A stretch of DNA of 64,000 nt from Leifsonia sp. Root1293 (GTDB lineage: Bacteria; Actinomycetota; Actinomycetes; Actinomycetales; Microbacteriaceae), in the NCBI RefSeq assembly GCF_001425325.1, contig NZ_LMEH01000001.1, positions 72,361-136,360 of the forward strand, given 5' to 3'. The notes beneath the pieces are model-generated. The model did no database searches. It saw only the letters and a program-made list of their open reading frames with translations, and had not been told where the DNA came from. A program made the position numbers and the translations under genes. This document shows, piece by piece, positions 7,905 through 17,218 of this stretch; the stretch's first letter is position 1, and each line of letters starts with the position of its first letter.

Positions 7905-9274
7905 GCACCATGACCTCCGTGGCGAGCCCGATCCGCTACCCGAACACCACGTCATCCGAGGTGATGACCCGTCGTGCCTGGTGGCTCGTCGTGCTCAACT
8001 TCCTCATCCCCGGCACGCCGCAGGTGCTCGCAGGCAACCGCAGGCTCGGACGCTTCGGCCTGGTCAGCACGTTCGTGCTCTGGGCGATCCTCGCGATCCT
8101 CCTCGGCCTCTACCTCGGGGCGCGCACCACGCTGTACACGCTGTTCAGCACGTCGATCACGCTCTGGATCGCTGCCATCGTGCTCGTCTTCTACGCGGTC
8201 GTGTGGCTGATCCTCTCGATCGACACCCTCCGTCTCGTCCGCCTGGTGCGCACCGCCCCATCGGCGCGGGCCTGGATCGGCGGGCTGACGGCCCTGCTCA
8301 TGATCTTCCTCAGCGGCGGCGCCGTCTACGGGGCGTACATCGCCACCTCCGCGAGCGGATTCCTGTCCACGGTGTTCCAGGCCGGTCCGAGCGTTCCGCC
8401 CGTCGACGGCAAGTACAACATCCTGCTCCTCGGTGGCGACGCCGGCCCCGACCGCGAGGGCATGCGCCCCGACAGCATCTCGGTGGTCAGCATCGACGCC
8501 ACCACAGGACAGGCCGTCACGATCGGCCTGCCGCGCAACCTCATGTACGCGCCGTTCTCGCCGGGTCCGATGGCCGACAAGTACCCGAACGGCTACGGCT
8601 GGGACGACGAGTGCGACGTCGACGTCTGTCTCCTCAACTCGATCTACACCGAGGTGGAGCTGAAGAGCCCGGAGATGTATCCGGATGCCGAGAAGAACGG
8701 AAGCGAGCCCGGCATCGAGGGCATGCGCGACGCCGCAGAGGGCGTCACGGGCCTCACCATCCAGTACTACGTGCTCATCGACATGCAGGGCTTCTCCGAC
8801 CTGATCGACGCCCTCGGCGGGGTCGACATCACCGTGGACCAGCGCATCCCGATCGGCGGGGACGAGGACCTGAACGGTGTCGAGGGCTGGATCGAACCCG
8901 GCGCGCAGCACCTCGACGGCTTCCATGCGCTCTGGTACGGACGCGCGAGGCACGGCACCAGCGACTACGACCGGATGGCCCGCCAGCGGGTGCTGCAGGA
9001 CGCGATCCTCTCGCAGTTCAACCCGGCCAACGTTCTGACCAAGTTCCAGGCGGTGGCCAGCGCGGGTGCGCAGGTCGTCAAGACCGATGTGCCGCAGAGC
9101 ATGCTGGGCTACTTCGTCGATCTCGCCTCGAAGACCAAGGCGCTGCCCGTCACGAACGTCGAGCTCGTCCCGGCCAACGGCATCGACCCGTCGGAGCCCG
9201 ACTTCGACGCCATCCATGCGATGGTGAACGCCGCCGTGTACCCGCCGACGGCGACGCCGGCACCCGAGGGCTGA
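7901..9274 (+). CDS. LCP (LytR-CpsA-Psr) family glycopolymer transferase
   Basis: LCP proteins move lipid-linked glycopolymers (teichoic acids, arabinogalactan, capsule) onto peptidoglycan outside the membrane. This 457-residue protein has about four N-terminal membrane segments (roughly residues 26-45, 52-72, 86-108 and 127-147) rather than the usual one. The LCP domain follows from about residue 170, with NILLLGGD (acidic D180), R189/D191 and the GLPRNL motif with R212. A conserved YDRMARQR helix lies further on. It overlaps purE by four bases. As the only LCP gene in the window, it is the obvious candidate for attaching one of the polymers made by the genes that follow (inference). Confidence 0.9.
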   Translation: MSTMTSVASPIRYPNTTSSEVMTRRAWWLVVLNFLIPGTPQVLAGNRRLGRFGLVSTFVLWAILAILLGLYLGARTTLYTLFSTSITLWIAAIVLVFYAVVWLILSIDTLRLVRLVRTAPSARAWIGGLTALLMIFLSGGAVYGAYIATSASGFLSTVFQAGPSVPPVDGKYNILLLGGDAGPDREGMRPDSISVVSIDATTGQAVTIGLPRNLMYAPFSPGPMADKYPNGYGWDDECDVDVCLLNSIYTEVELKSPEMYPDAEKNGSEPGIEGMRDAAEGVTGLTIQYYVLIDMQGFSDLIDALGGVDITVDQRIPIGGDEDLNGVEGWIEPGAQHLDGFHALWYGRARHGTSDYDRMARQRVLQDAILSQFNPANVLTKFQAVASAGAQVVKTDVPQSMLGYFVDLASKTKALPVTNVELVPANGIDPSEPDFDAIHAMVNAAVYPPTATPAPEG

Positions 9275-9317
9275 CCTCTCCGGCAGCCGACGGAGTCCGT
9301 GCCTCGGCGATCGGGGC

Positions 9318-10448
9318 TCAGAGGTCGGCGTGCAACTGCCAGATGCGCTCGCCGGCATCCCCCCAGGTGAAGGCCTTCGCACGGTCGGACCCCACGATCC
9401 GAAGCACGCCGGCTCGGTCGTCGTCGCTCAGGATCGTCGTGACTGCGCTGCTCAGCCGCTCGGGATAGCTGTCGGCATCATCCCGTTGCACGGAGATGCC
9501 GGCCTCGCCGACGAGTTCGACCAGCGCCGGAGCGTCGGAGTGCACGACGGGCAGCCCGAAGCGCAGGGCGTCGATGATGGGGGCGCCGAAGCCGGCCTCG
9601 ATGCCGGGGAAGACGAACACGGCGGCCCGGTCGAGCACCACCGCGCGATCCTCGGGTGCGAGCTCGCCGAGCAGGCGCACGCGGCCTGCTGCGACATCCG
9701 CTCGCAGCTCGTCGTGCTCTGCGCCGTCGGGAATGCTCGCGTCGGCTCCGTGCACGAGGAGCGGCAGCCCGGGGTCGCTCCGGCGGAGGCCGGTGATGAG
9801 GTCGGTGATGCCGTCTCCGGCATCGAGCGAGCCCTCGGCCAGGATGAAGCGCGTCGGGAGGTCCAGTGCGACGGCCCGCCGATCGGCATCCGGGGGCAGG
9901 GCCAGTCCGATGCTTCCCGCGCCGGCGATGACGCGGATGCGGTCGCCGAAGTCGGCGATCTCGGCCAGCTGGTCGGCCACGGCGTGGCTCGGCACCACGA
10001 TGGCGTCGGCGAAGCGTCGCGCCCTCCGCAGGAAGGCCTTCCTCACGGCGACGGCGTCGCGACCGATGGTGGACGGGGAGGTCCACGCGAGGGTGTCGTG
10101 AACCGTCACCGAGATCTGGTCGCCGCGAGCCCGATCGTGCGAGCGGAGCGGCGCGCGCAGCCCAGGAGCGTGGACCAGTCCACGGCCGCTGGACGCGATC
10201 GCGCCGATGCTCCAGGCGACGGCGAGGCCGCGCGTCGAGAGCGAGGTGGGCTGCACCTCCGAGAGTCCGGCCAGTTCGGCGCGTACCTGGCTGACGAGGT
10301 CGTCGGAGCCGCCGGGAACGATGGCCTCGACGTCGCAGCCCTCCGGCGTCGTCGCGATGATGGCGCGCGCGATGGCCACGGAATATCCGTCGGGGACATC
10401 GGTCGGGCCGGCGATGAGGTGGTCGGCGATGACGCGCAGTGTCGTCAT
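9318..10448 (-). CDS. Glycosyltransferase, GT4 family
   Basis: The 376-residue protein has a GT-B layout resembling GT4 mannosyl/rhamnosyltransferases. The N-terminal half contains a HDTLAW segment and a DAIVVPSHAVADQL linker. The C-terminal half holds the nucleotide-sugar site FPGIEAGFGAPIIDALRFG with its two acidic residues and SDAPALVELVGEAG. The donor is unknown; GT4 members of this type often use GDP-mannose, for which precursor genes exist near 54 kb. It stands alone on the minus strand between the LCP gene (convergent) and a GT2 gene (divergent). Confidence 0.85.
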   Translation of the reverse strand: MTTLRVIADHLIAGPTDVPDGYSVAIARAIIATTPEGCDVEAIVPGGSDDLVSQVRAELAGLSEVQPTSLSTRGLAVAWSIGAIASSGRGLVHAPGLRAPLRSHDRARGDQISVTVHDTLAWTSPSTIGRDAVAVRKAFLRRARRFADAIVVPSHAVADQLAEIADFGDRIRVIAGAGSIGLALPPDADRRAVALDLPTRFILAEGSLDAGDGITDLITGLRRSDPGLPLLVHGADASIPDGAEHDELRADVAAGRVRLLGELAPEDRAVVLDRAAVFVFPGIEAGFGAPIIDALRFGLPVVHSDAPALVELVGEAGISVQRDDADSYPERLSSAVTTILSDDDRAGVLRIVGSDRAKAFTWGDAGERIWQLHADL

Positions 10449-10676
10449 ACGCCTGCCGCCTTCCCTGTCGTCGCGCGCTGAGGTACGTCGAGCCGCTGAC
10501 CGGTCCGGTCGTCGTCCATGGTGTCCCCGATCGATTGTCCACCTCGATTCTCGCGGTTCCGAGCGCCGGATGCGAACGCAGTCGTCACGGCGGGCTGCTG
10601 CGGCGCCCGTGCCGACGGCATCCGCCTGCCCGCCCGCGGATGTCCGGCTCAGGAATTAACGGCAAGATAGGGGTCT

Positions 10677-11651
10677 ATGTCTTCAGCCGCCCCAGCCCCA
10701 GGTTCGACGGACTCCATCCGGGTCGTCGCCGTCATCGTGGCGTACAACCGCAGCGAACTCCTGCGCGAGGCCATCGAGGCGCTGCTCGGCCAGGAACGCG
10801 CCGTGCAGGCGATCGTGGTCGTCGACAACGCGTCGACGGATGACACGGCAGCGGTCGTCGCTTCGTTCGGGGCATCGGTCGACCTGGTCTCCCTCGACCG
10901 CAACACGGGCGGAGCCGGTGGATTCGCCGTCGGAATGGCGCGGGCCCTGCGTCACCACAGCCCCGACTGGCTCTGGATCATGGACGACGACACCGTCCCC
11001 ACCTCGACCGCCCTCGGCGCCCTTGTGGCGGCCGTCGACGGATCCGATGTCGTCGTCGCGGGCTCCCGCGTCGTGTGGACCGACGGCCAGGATCACCCCA
11101 TGAACACGCCGCGCCGGAAGCCGTTCGTGTCGGCCGTCGAGAACGAGCAGGCGGCGGCCCGCGGCACCCTTCCTGTTCGCAGCACCTCGTTCGTGTCGAT
11201 GTTCGCCCGCGCCGACGTGGTGCGGGAGGTCGGGCTGCCGATCGCCGACTACTTCATCTGGAACGACGACTTCGAGTATTCGACCCGGCTGCTGCGCGGC
11301 CGCCGCGGCGTCTTCGCACCCGGCAGCGTCGTCGTGCACAAGACGAAGATCCTCGGCTCGACCGACATCGACCCCGGACCCAGGTTCTACTACGAGGTGC
11401 GCAACAAGCTCTGGATGCTGCGGCACTCGCGGAGCCTGAGCAGGAGCGAGAAGCTCCTCTACGGTGCGTCGAGCATCCGACGCTGGATCCGCACAGCCGC
11501 GAAGTCGAGCGACCGCTCCGTTCTCCGTGACGGATTCCGCCGCGGCTGGCGAGACGGCTTCAGCACGCGGCCGCGCGCCAACGGGGACGCCCTCGCCGGT
11601 TTCGCCGAGGCGTCAGCCGACGTCGTCGCGGTCGAACGCACGTCGGCATGA
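10677..11651 (+). CDS. Glycosyltransferase family 2, GlfT1-like
   Basis: This 324-residue GT-A enzyme has the start VVAVIVAYNRSELL, a VVDNASTDDT loop and the metal motif WIMDDDTVP. An acceptor-side YFIWNDDFEYSTR segment follows. The N-G-G-A-G-G-F stretch and the W-D/N-D-D-x-E pattern are shared with galactofuranosyltransferases such as GlfT1 and GlfT2. I infer that it adds an early galactofuranose residue; a rhamnosyltransferase is the main alternative. Its stop overlaps the ATG of the next GT2 gene (ATGA). The ATG follows a TAGGGG run by three bases, with no clear ribosome binding site. Confidence 0.82.
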   Translation: MSSAAPAPGSTDSIRVVAVIVAYNRSELLREAIEALLGQERAVQAIVVVDNASTDDTAAVVASFGASVDLVSLDRNTGGAGGFAVGMARALRHHSPDWLWIMDDDTVPTSTALGALVAAVDGSDVVVAGSRVVWTDGQDHPMNTPRRKPFVSAVENEQAAARGTLPVRSTSFVSMFARADVVREVGLPIADYFIWNDDFEYSTRLLRGRRGVFAPGSVVVHKTKILGSTDIDPGPRFYYEVRNKLWMLRHSRSLSRSEKLLYGASSIRRWIRTAAKSSDRSVLRDGFRRGWRDGFSTRPRANGDALAGFAEASADVVAVERTSA

Positions 11652-12508
11652 GCGACGCGACCCCGGCGGACTTCTCGCTGCTGCTTCCCGTCTACAGGGC
11701 GGACGACCCCGCCCATTTCATCAAGGCGTTCACGAGCAGCGTCGCGGCGCAGACCAGGCGCCCGGCACAGGTCGTCGTGGTGCAGGACGGCCCTGTGCCT
11801 GCTGAGCTCACCGCGGCCATCGATCAGGTCGTGGCCGAGAGTCCCGTGCCCGTCGTGCACCAGGTGCTCCCCGAGAACGTCGGCCTGGCCACGGCCCTCA
11901 CGAGTGGACTCTCCGTCTGCGCCCACGACATCGTCGCGCGCATCGACGCTGACGACATCTCGCTCGCCAGTCGCTTCGAACGGCAGCTTCCCCTCATCGA
12001 GAGTGGACTGGACCTCGTCGGAACGGGCATGTACGAGTTCCTCGACGACGTCGGGTCCATCGTCGGCCAGCGTGTTCCGCGCACGGGCCAGACGGAGATC
12101 GAGGCCTACGCGCGGTTCCACGATCCATTCAGCCACCCGACGGTCGTGTACCGACGGAGCGCCGTCGATGCGGCCGGCGGCTACCAGGCCATGGGGCTCA
12201 TGGAGGACTACTGGCTGTTCGCCCGCATGATCGCATCCGGGGCCAAGGTCGGCAACGTCGCCGAGCCCCTGGTCATGTACCGCGTCGGCGCCGGCGCCTA
12301 TGCCCGTCGCGGCGGGCGCGAGCAGTGGCGCAGCGAACGGGCCCTGCAGAAGGCCCTCCTCGGCATCGGATTCACGACCCGGGGCCAGTACCTGCGCAAC
12401 ATCGCGGTCCGCGGGGCCTACAGGTTCGTTCCCGAACCCGTGCGGCGCGTTGCGTATCGGCGCCTCATCGCTCGCGGACCCGGCATCGTCCGCACCGTCG
12501 AGCACTGA
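11648..12508 (+). CDS. Glycosyltransferase family 2
   Basis: This 286-residue protein has the GT2 fold: FSLLLPVYRADDP at the start, VVVQDGPVP in place of the usual D-D-G-S loop, and the metal-binding DADD (IVARIDADDISL). An MEDYWLFARMI acceptor motif follows. It resembles AmsE/WbbL-type transferases of exopolysaccharide clusters. Donor and acceptor cannot be told. It is translationally coupled to the GlfT1-like gene, which suggests they act in succession on one glycan. Confidence 0.85.
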   Translation: MSDATPADFSLLLPVYRADDPAHFIKAFTSSVAAQTRRPAQVVVVQDGPVPAELTAAIDQVVAESPVPVVHQVLPENVGLATALTSGLSVCAHDIVARIDADDISLASRFERQLPLIESGLDLVGTGMYEFLDDVGSIVGQRVPRTGQTEIEAYARFHDPFSHPTVVYRRSAVDAAGGYQAMGLMEDYWLFARMIASGAKVGNVAEPLVMYRVGAGAYARRGGREQWRSERALQKALLGIGFTTRGQYLRNIAVRGAYRFVPEPVRRVAYRRLIARGPGIVRTVEH

Positions 12509-12576
12509 TCTGCTCGTTCTCGCATTCGATCGGCGTTTCCTTCGGCCCGGTTCCTCCCACCGCCGAGCCTGCGGGA

Positions 12577-12582
12577 TAGTGT
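12577..12582 (+). promoter_or_regulatory. Possible -10 element of the cell-wall-binding protein gene
   Basis: TAGTGT about 58 bases before the ATG at 12641. It lies in the only gap between two genes on the same strand. The -35 region is weak. Confidence 0.35.
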
Positions 12583-12640
12583 GGAACGCGACGGGCAGCG
12601 GTCGGGCGCTGGCCGCGCACCGCGCTTGGAGTACCGCACC

Positions 12641-14683
12641 ATGAAGTCTGCCGTCGCCATCCTCCTTGCCGTCGCTCTCGGGGTGAGCATGCCCGGCATC
12701 GTCGCCACGTCGGCCGTCGCGGCTCCCCAGGCGTCGTCGACCCCGGCTCCCACCGAGTCGCCTGACGGCGGATCCACGGAGGCCGCGGCACCAGTGGCGA
12801 CGCCCGATCCGAGTGCGGAGCCGACTCTCGAGCCATCGCCGGAGCCGGAGCCGACCCTCAGCCCAGAACCGACGTCCGAGCCGAGCGCCGAGCCGACAAC
12901 CGAGCCGACGCCCACCGAGCAGCCGAACTCCGAGCCGACCCCAACCACTGATCCGACGCCCAGCCCGACGCCCACGCCCACCGACGCGCCCATCACAGAG
13001 GCACCCGTCGCCCCTGAGAGCGACGCACCGGCTCCTCAGCTGTACAGCGAGGTGCAGACCCTCGCCGCCGGGAGCTTCAACCCCGCCGCCATCATCAGCG
13101 ACTTCAACTTCTTCAACTCGTGGGCGATGACCGAGGACGAGATTCAGGCCTTCCTCGAGCGGCAGATCGACGCCCAGGGCGGCTGCCAGAACTCGAACTG
13201 CCTCGCCGCGTTCCGGATGAACACGCCCAACGCCTCATGGAGCTTCGGCACCTGCGCCCCCTACAGCGGCGCCAGCGGCGAGTCTGCAGCACGCATCATC
13301 TATCGCGTGCAGCGTCTCTGCGGGCTGAGCGCGAAGGTCATCCTGGTCACGCTCCAGAAGGAGCAGGGACTCATCACCTCCCAGTCTCCGAGCGATGGCG
13401 TCATGCGCAAGGCCATGGGCATGGGCTGCCCGGACACCTCGGTCTGCGACTCGCAGTTCTACGGATTCTTCAACCAGGTCTACGCCGCCGCGCGCCAGCT
13501 GCTCTGGTACACCAACCCCGGCAGCTCCATGTACCAAGGCGGCAGGTTCCGCGTCGGCCAGCCTCGGCCGATCCAGTTCAACCCGAATGCCGCCTGTGGC
13601 TCATCTTCGGTCACCATCCAGAATCTCGCCACTTCGGCGCTCTACTTCTATACGCCATACCAGCCCAACGCGAACAGCCTCGCGGCCGGTTGGGGTGCCT
13701 CGTGGGACGGCTGCGCCTCCTATGGCAACAGGAACTTCTCGCTCTACTACAACGCCTGGTTCGGGAACCCGAACTCGACCTCCCCGATTCCCACCACCCG
13801 TCTCGGCGGCAACGACAGGTACGAGACGGCGGTCGCCATTTCGCAGGACACCTACAAGTCGGCTGGAGTTCCCGTCGTCTACGTGGCGTCAGGTTCCGGA
13901 TTCGCCGACGCTCTGTCGGCAGCACCAGCCGCGGCGACGCAGGGTGGCCCCCTCCTCCTCGTCGCCCAGACCGCGGTGCCATACTCGACGCTGGCAGAAC
14001 TGAAGAGACTGAAGCCGAAGAACATCGTCATCGTGGGCGGCACCGGCGTAGTGACGGCACAAGTCGCCAAGGCCCTCTCGGCCATCGCCCCGGTCAAGCG
14101 CATCGCAGGAGCCGACCGCTTCGAGACGTCCCAACTGATCGCCGCGACGGTCTTCCCCGCAGCCACCTCGGCATTCCTCGCCACCGGCTGGGACTTCGCG
14201 GATGCCCTGTCGGCGGGCGCCGCCGCCGGAGCGTCGAAGACACCAGTGCTGTTGGTGGACGGAAAGGCGAGGACCGCCGACGAGCCGACGCTGCGCGTAC
14301 TGCGAACGATCGGCGTGACGAAGATCACCCTTGCTGGCGGGACAGGAGCCATCAGCCATGGCATCGCCGTGAGCCTGAAGTCGGCGGGTGCAACAGTCGT
14401 GAGACGTGCGGGTCTCGACCGGTATGCGACGAGCGTCGCCATCAACACCGCCGCCTTCGGCTCCTCGGCGACAGCGTACGTGGCTGCCGGCATGGCGTTC
14501 CCCGATGCGCTCGCTGGTGCTGCGGCGGCTGCGAAGTCCGGCATGCCTCTCTATCTCAGCTACAGGGACTGCCTACCCAAGGCTGTACGGGAGAGCATCA
14601 CGGCCAAGGGCGCGAAGAGACTGGTGGTACTGGGCGGCACCGGCGCCATGACTGACCGGGTCCGCTTGATGATGTATTGCTGA
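12641..14683 (+). CDS. Secreted protein with three cell-wall-binding repeat 2 domains
   Basis: This 680-residue exported protein starts with a signal peptide (residues 1-28, cleavage near AVAA). A long linker rich in Pro, Glu, Thr and Ser with PTPEPS-type repeats follows (about 30-130). Next is a Cys-containing domain (about 140-385) seen in other actinobacterial surface proteins, sometimes annotated hemagglutinin-like; its LQKEQGLIT helix recalls lysozyme-like folds. Three CWB2 repeats close the protein, each starting with R-x-x-G-x-D-R-[YF]-x-T and carrying a [FA]ADALS-type and a GGTGA/V motif. CWB2 domains bind anionic wall polymers in Firmicutes. It probably sits on the wall polymer made by the surrounding genes. 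GGAG precedes the ATG. Confidence 0.88.
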   Translation: MKSAVAILLAVALGVSMPGIVATSAVAAPQASSTPAPTESPDGGSTEAAAPVATPDPSAEPTLEPSPEPEPTLSPEPTSEPSAEPTTEPTPTEQPNSEPTPTTDPTPSPTPTPTDAPITEAPVAPESDAPAPQLYSEVQTLAAGSFNPAAIISDFNFFNSWAMTEDEIQAFLERQIDAQGGCQNSNCLAAFRMNTPNASWSFGTCAPYSGASGESAARIIYRVQRLCGLSAKVILVTLQKEQGLITSQSPSDGVMRKAMGMGCPDTSVCDSQFYGFFNQVYAAARQLLWYTNPGSSMYQGGRFRVGQPRPIQFNPNAACGSSSVTIQNLATSALYFYTPYQPNANSLAAGWGASWDGCASYGNRNFSLYYNAWFGNPNSTSPIPTTRLGGNDRYETAVAISQDTYKSAGVPVVYVASGSGFADALSAAPAAATQGGPLLLVAQTAVPYSTLAELKRLKPKNIVIVGGTGVVTAQVAKALSAIAPVKRIAGADRFETSQLIAATVFPAATSAFLATGWDFADALSAGAAAGASKTPVLLVDGKARTADEPTLRVLRTIGVTKITLAGGTGAISHGIAVSLKSAGATVVRRAGLDRYATSVAINTAAFGSSATAYVAAGMAFPDALAGAAAAAKSGMPLYLSYRDCLPKAVRESITAKGAKRLVVLGGTGAMTDRVRLMMYC

Positions 14684-14741
14684 GACCACCACCTCGCTCC
14701 CGGCGTTACGCTATGCGCAGGCAACGCGTGTGTTCGCCGTC

Positions 14742-14747
14742 TACACT
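14742..14747 (+). promoter_or_regulatory. -10 element before a 15-codon leader ORF
   Basis: TACACT ends six bases before GTG 14754, the start of a short reading frame that runs into the DUF6541 gene. Spacing matches the other leaderless-type promoters of the window. Confidence 0.45.
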
Positions 14748-14753
14748 GTCCAC

Positions 14754-14801
14754 GTGTCTGTGTTCCACTCTCCATCTCGTCTTGACCTGAACCCACGCTG
14801 A
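14754..14801 (+). CDS. Possible 15-residue leader peptide
   Basis: A GTG six bases after a TACACT element opens a 15-codon frame (VSVFHSPSRLDLNPR). Its TGA shares a base with the ATG of the following membrane-protein gene (TGATG). No Shine-Dalgarno sequence precedes that ATG, so translation of this leader could deliver ribosomes to it. No run of one amino acid or attenuator hairpin is evident. The frame is short enough to arise by chance; the call rests on promoter spacing plus the exact stop-start overlap. Confidence 0.35.
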   Translation: MSVFHSPSRLDLNPR

Positions 14802-16753
14802 TGGACATGTGGCTCGAGGCCGTGCCGGCCTTGCTCATTGCGCTCGCCTGGATGCTGGTTCCCGGTGCGGCGTTCCTGGGCGCTCTCGGCGTACGTGGAC
14901 TCTTGCTCATCACCGCCGCGCCGGCCGCCAGTGTCGCGCTCATCGCCGTCGTCGCCGTCGCACTCTCGCGTCTCGGGATCGAATGGAGCCCACTGAGCGT
15001 CGTCGTCGTCGTGGTGCTGCTCGCCGCAGCCGCATGGCTCCTGCGCCGCTTCGTGTTCCGCCGGCCGATACAACCAGGAGTGCGGAAGTCGTGGGCGTCC
15101 ATCGCCATCCCCTGGGCTCTTGCTGCCATGGCCGTCCTGGTGCAGCTGGTCATCGTGTGGGGTCGGCCCGATGCGATCTCCCAGACTTTCGACAACGGCT
15201 TCCACCTCAACGCCGTGCGATACATCCTCGACACCGGAAATGCATCATCGCTCTCGCTGACCGGTGTGATCTCGTCAGGCGGAGCCTATCCCGCCGCCTG
15301 GCACGACCTCGTCTCCCTCGTCGCGATGACCCCGGGTATCAGCATCCCGCTCGCCGCGAACATGATCAACGTCGTTGTCGCTGCCGTCGTCTGGCCAGGC
15401 GCATTGCTGCTGGTCGCCCGCGTGATATTCCCCGGCCGTCTCGCTGCCCTTATCGCCGCGGCGGTGCTCAGTGCCGTTCTGCCCTGGTTTCCGCTGCTCA
15501 TGCTCACCTTCGGAGTTCTCTTCCCGTTCTTCCTCGCCACAGCACTGCTCCCCGTGGCGCTGGCCCTGGCGTTCTCGCTGTTCAGAGTCGGTTCCGACCT
15601 CGGGACATCGATCCCTCTGCGTGTCATCACAGCCGGATGCGCGCTTCTCGCCATCGGCTTGGCGCAGCCGGCAGTCGCCTTCTTCGCCGTGGCAGTCGCT
15701 CTGCCTGCGTTCGGCTTCTTCGTGGTCGCCGCGGCCAGGAGTGCCGCTTCACGCGGCCGGATGCTCGCCATCGTGACCGCTGCGGTGATCGCCGTCAGCG
15801 CCTTCGCTGCCGCCTGGATCATGGTCGGACGCATGGGCATGTACGCGCCGTGGGGGCCCAAGGTCGGGGACAGATTCGGCCTGGTGGAGACCTTCCTGCT
15901 GTTCCGCGACGGTCAACCGCCTTCCTTCGGTCTGGCGTTGTTCGTGATCGTCGGCCTCGTGCTCATGATCCTGACGCGAACCAGGCTCTGGCTGGTGGGC
16001 TCGTGGGTCATCTCGGCACTGCTGTTCTTCGTCGCCGAAGCCGTGGGGTCGCCCGAGATCCGTGTGCTCTTCATCGGCCTGTTCTACAAGGACCCGCCAC
16101 GCCTGGCTGCGCTGTTCGGCGTAGTCTGCGTCGTTGTCGGCATCGTCGGCGCGGTGAAATTGTGGGACGTCGTCTCCGTGCGCTGGGACAGGCGCTTCCC
16201 GGGACGTCCCATCACCGGGACCGCCGGACGGATTCTCTCGGTCGCGCTTTTCGTCGTCGCCGCAGCAGCCGGCCAGATCCCGGCCCTCGACGCCGCGTCG
16301 AGCGCGGGACGGTATGCATGGGGAGCGGGGGAGTGGGCGCCGATCCTCTCGTCCGATGAACGCGTGCTGCTCGAGCGGCTCACCGGCACCACAGATCCCG
16401 ACGCAGTCATCGCAGGGAACCCGTGGACGGGAACGAACCTCGCATACGCCATCGCGGATCGCCGCGTCCTGAATCCCCACTTCAACTTCTCCCAGGATCC
16501 CGACCACGTCCTCCTGAACTCGCGATTGAACGAGGTCGCCTCGGACCCTGAGGTGTGCGCGACGGCCGAACGCCTCGGGGTGGAGTATGCGCTGGACTTC
16601 GGCTCCTACTTCGGCGATGCGGCCAAGTTGCTGAGCTTCGATGCGACCGCCGCCTATCCGGGCCTGCTCGACCTCGACACGGCACCGGGCTTCGTCGAGA
16701 TCGACCGCGTCGGTCCCGCGGCTCTGTACCGCGTGCCGGATTGCTCGTCCTGA
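14801..16753 (+). CDS. DUF6541-type polytopic membrane protein
   Basis: The 650-residue protein has about a dozen membrane segments and a hydrophilic C-terminal part (about 500-650), with GNPWTGTNLAYAIADR and LDFGSYFGDAAKLL. An early extracytoplasmic loop carries SQTFDNGFHLNAVRYIL, conserved in its paralogue at 44059-46098. The layout (many membrane helices, one acidic external loop near the start, soluble tail) resembles GT-C glycosyltransferases that use polyprenyl-phosphate sugars. That role is inference; the family has no assigned function that I know. It faces a convergent DUF2304-GT2 pair. Confidence 0.7.
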   Translation: MDMWLEAVPALLIALAWMLVPGAAFLGALGVRGLLLITAAPAASVALIAVVAVALSRLGIEWSPLSVVVVVVLLAAAAWLLRRFVFRRPIQPGVRKSWASIAIPWALAAMAVLVQLVIVWGRPDAISQTFDNGFHLNAVRYILDTGNASSLSLTGVISSGGAYPAAWHDLVSLVAMTPGISIPLAANMINVVVAAVVWPGALLLVARVIFPGRLAALIAAAVLSAVLPWFPLLMLTFGVLFPFFLATALLPVALALAFSLFRVGSDLGTSIPLRVITAGCALLAIGLAQPAVAFFAVAVALPAFGFFVVAAARSAASRGRMLAIVTAAVIAVSAFAAAWIMVGRMGMYAPWGPKVGDRFGLVETFLLFRDGQPPSFGLALFVIVGLVLMILTRTRLWLVGSWVISALLFFVAEAVGSPEIRVLFIGLFYKDPPRLAALFGVVCVVVGIVGAVKLWDVVSVRWDRRFPGRPITGTAGRILSVALFVVAAAAGQIPALDAASSAGRYAWGAGEWAPILSSDERVLLERLTGTTDPDAVIAGNPWTGTNLAYAIADRRVLNPHFNFSQDPDHVLLNSRLNEVASDPEVCATAERLGVEYALDFGSYFGDAAKLLSFDATAAYPGLLDLDTAPGFVEIDRVGPAALYRVPDCSS

Positions 16754-16861
16754 TCGGCCGGAGCGGATGCTCAGCGCTGCCGTCGATCGTCATGGCACGC
16801 CTTGACCCTCCGGTGCGGTTGCATCGTCTCGACCGAGGTGGCAGCCGGTGCTGGCCCTCTG

Positions 16862-17218
16862 TCAGGCTTGAGGTCGCTCGATCCCGGCGTCCTCGGCTGC
16901 GGCCCGGGCGAGTGCGACCTCACGCGCCAGTCTTGTGATGCGTCGATTGACGGCAACGTTGCGGCGATAGGTCGTCGCCACGAAGACGAGGAACGCCAGC
17001 ACGAGGGCGTAGAGCAGCAGGTCGGCTCCGCGGCCGACGCCGATGAGGTTGGCGAGCCAGCTCAGCCACTGCGGGAAGATGATCGACACGATCGCGACGA
17101 CGACGAAGCCGGCCATGAACAGGCGACGCAGCGCGAGGTGGCTGTCGCTTCCTCCGGGACGGGCGAGGAACAGCCCGACGACGACGACGCCGATGACGAG
17201 GAGGATCTGGATCCACAT
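16862..17218 (-). CDS. DUF2304 membrane protein
   Basis: The 118-residue protein has three membrane segments (about 2-18, 33-50 and 63-82) and a charged C-terminal helix, the DUF2304 layout. Such proteins sit next to polyprenyl-phosphate glycosyltransferases, as here. A role as a membrane partner or flippase for the polyprenyl-phosphate sugar is inferred from this pairing. Its ATG shares one base with the stop of the upstream GT2 gene. A second such pair lies at 47399-48543. Confidence 0.78.
   Translation of the reverse strand: MWIQILLVIGVVVVGLFLARPGGSDSHLALRRLFMAGFVVVAIVSIIFPQWLSWLANLIGVGRGADLLLYALVLAFLVFVATTYRRNVAVNRRITRLAREVALARAAAEDAGIERPQA

Noticed and set aside
12418-12996. Minus-strand frame with Val-Gly-Ser repeats resembling a structural protein
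   Set aside because: It is the complement of the Pro/Thr/Glu linker of the CWB2 protein; the repeats come from that low-complexity coding sequence.
12733-13020. Tandem DNA repeat or CRISPR-like array
   Set aside because: The periodicity is irregular and follows codons for Pro, Thr, Glu and Ser; there are no constant repeats with unique spacers.
13120-14655. 511-codon plus-strand frame inside the CWB2 gene
   Set aside because: Arg/His/Pro-rich product without a recognisable fold; the CWB2 frame explains the region.
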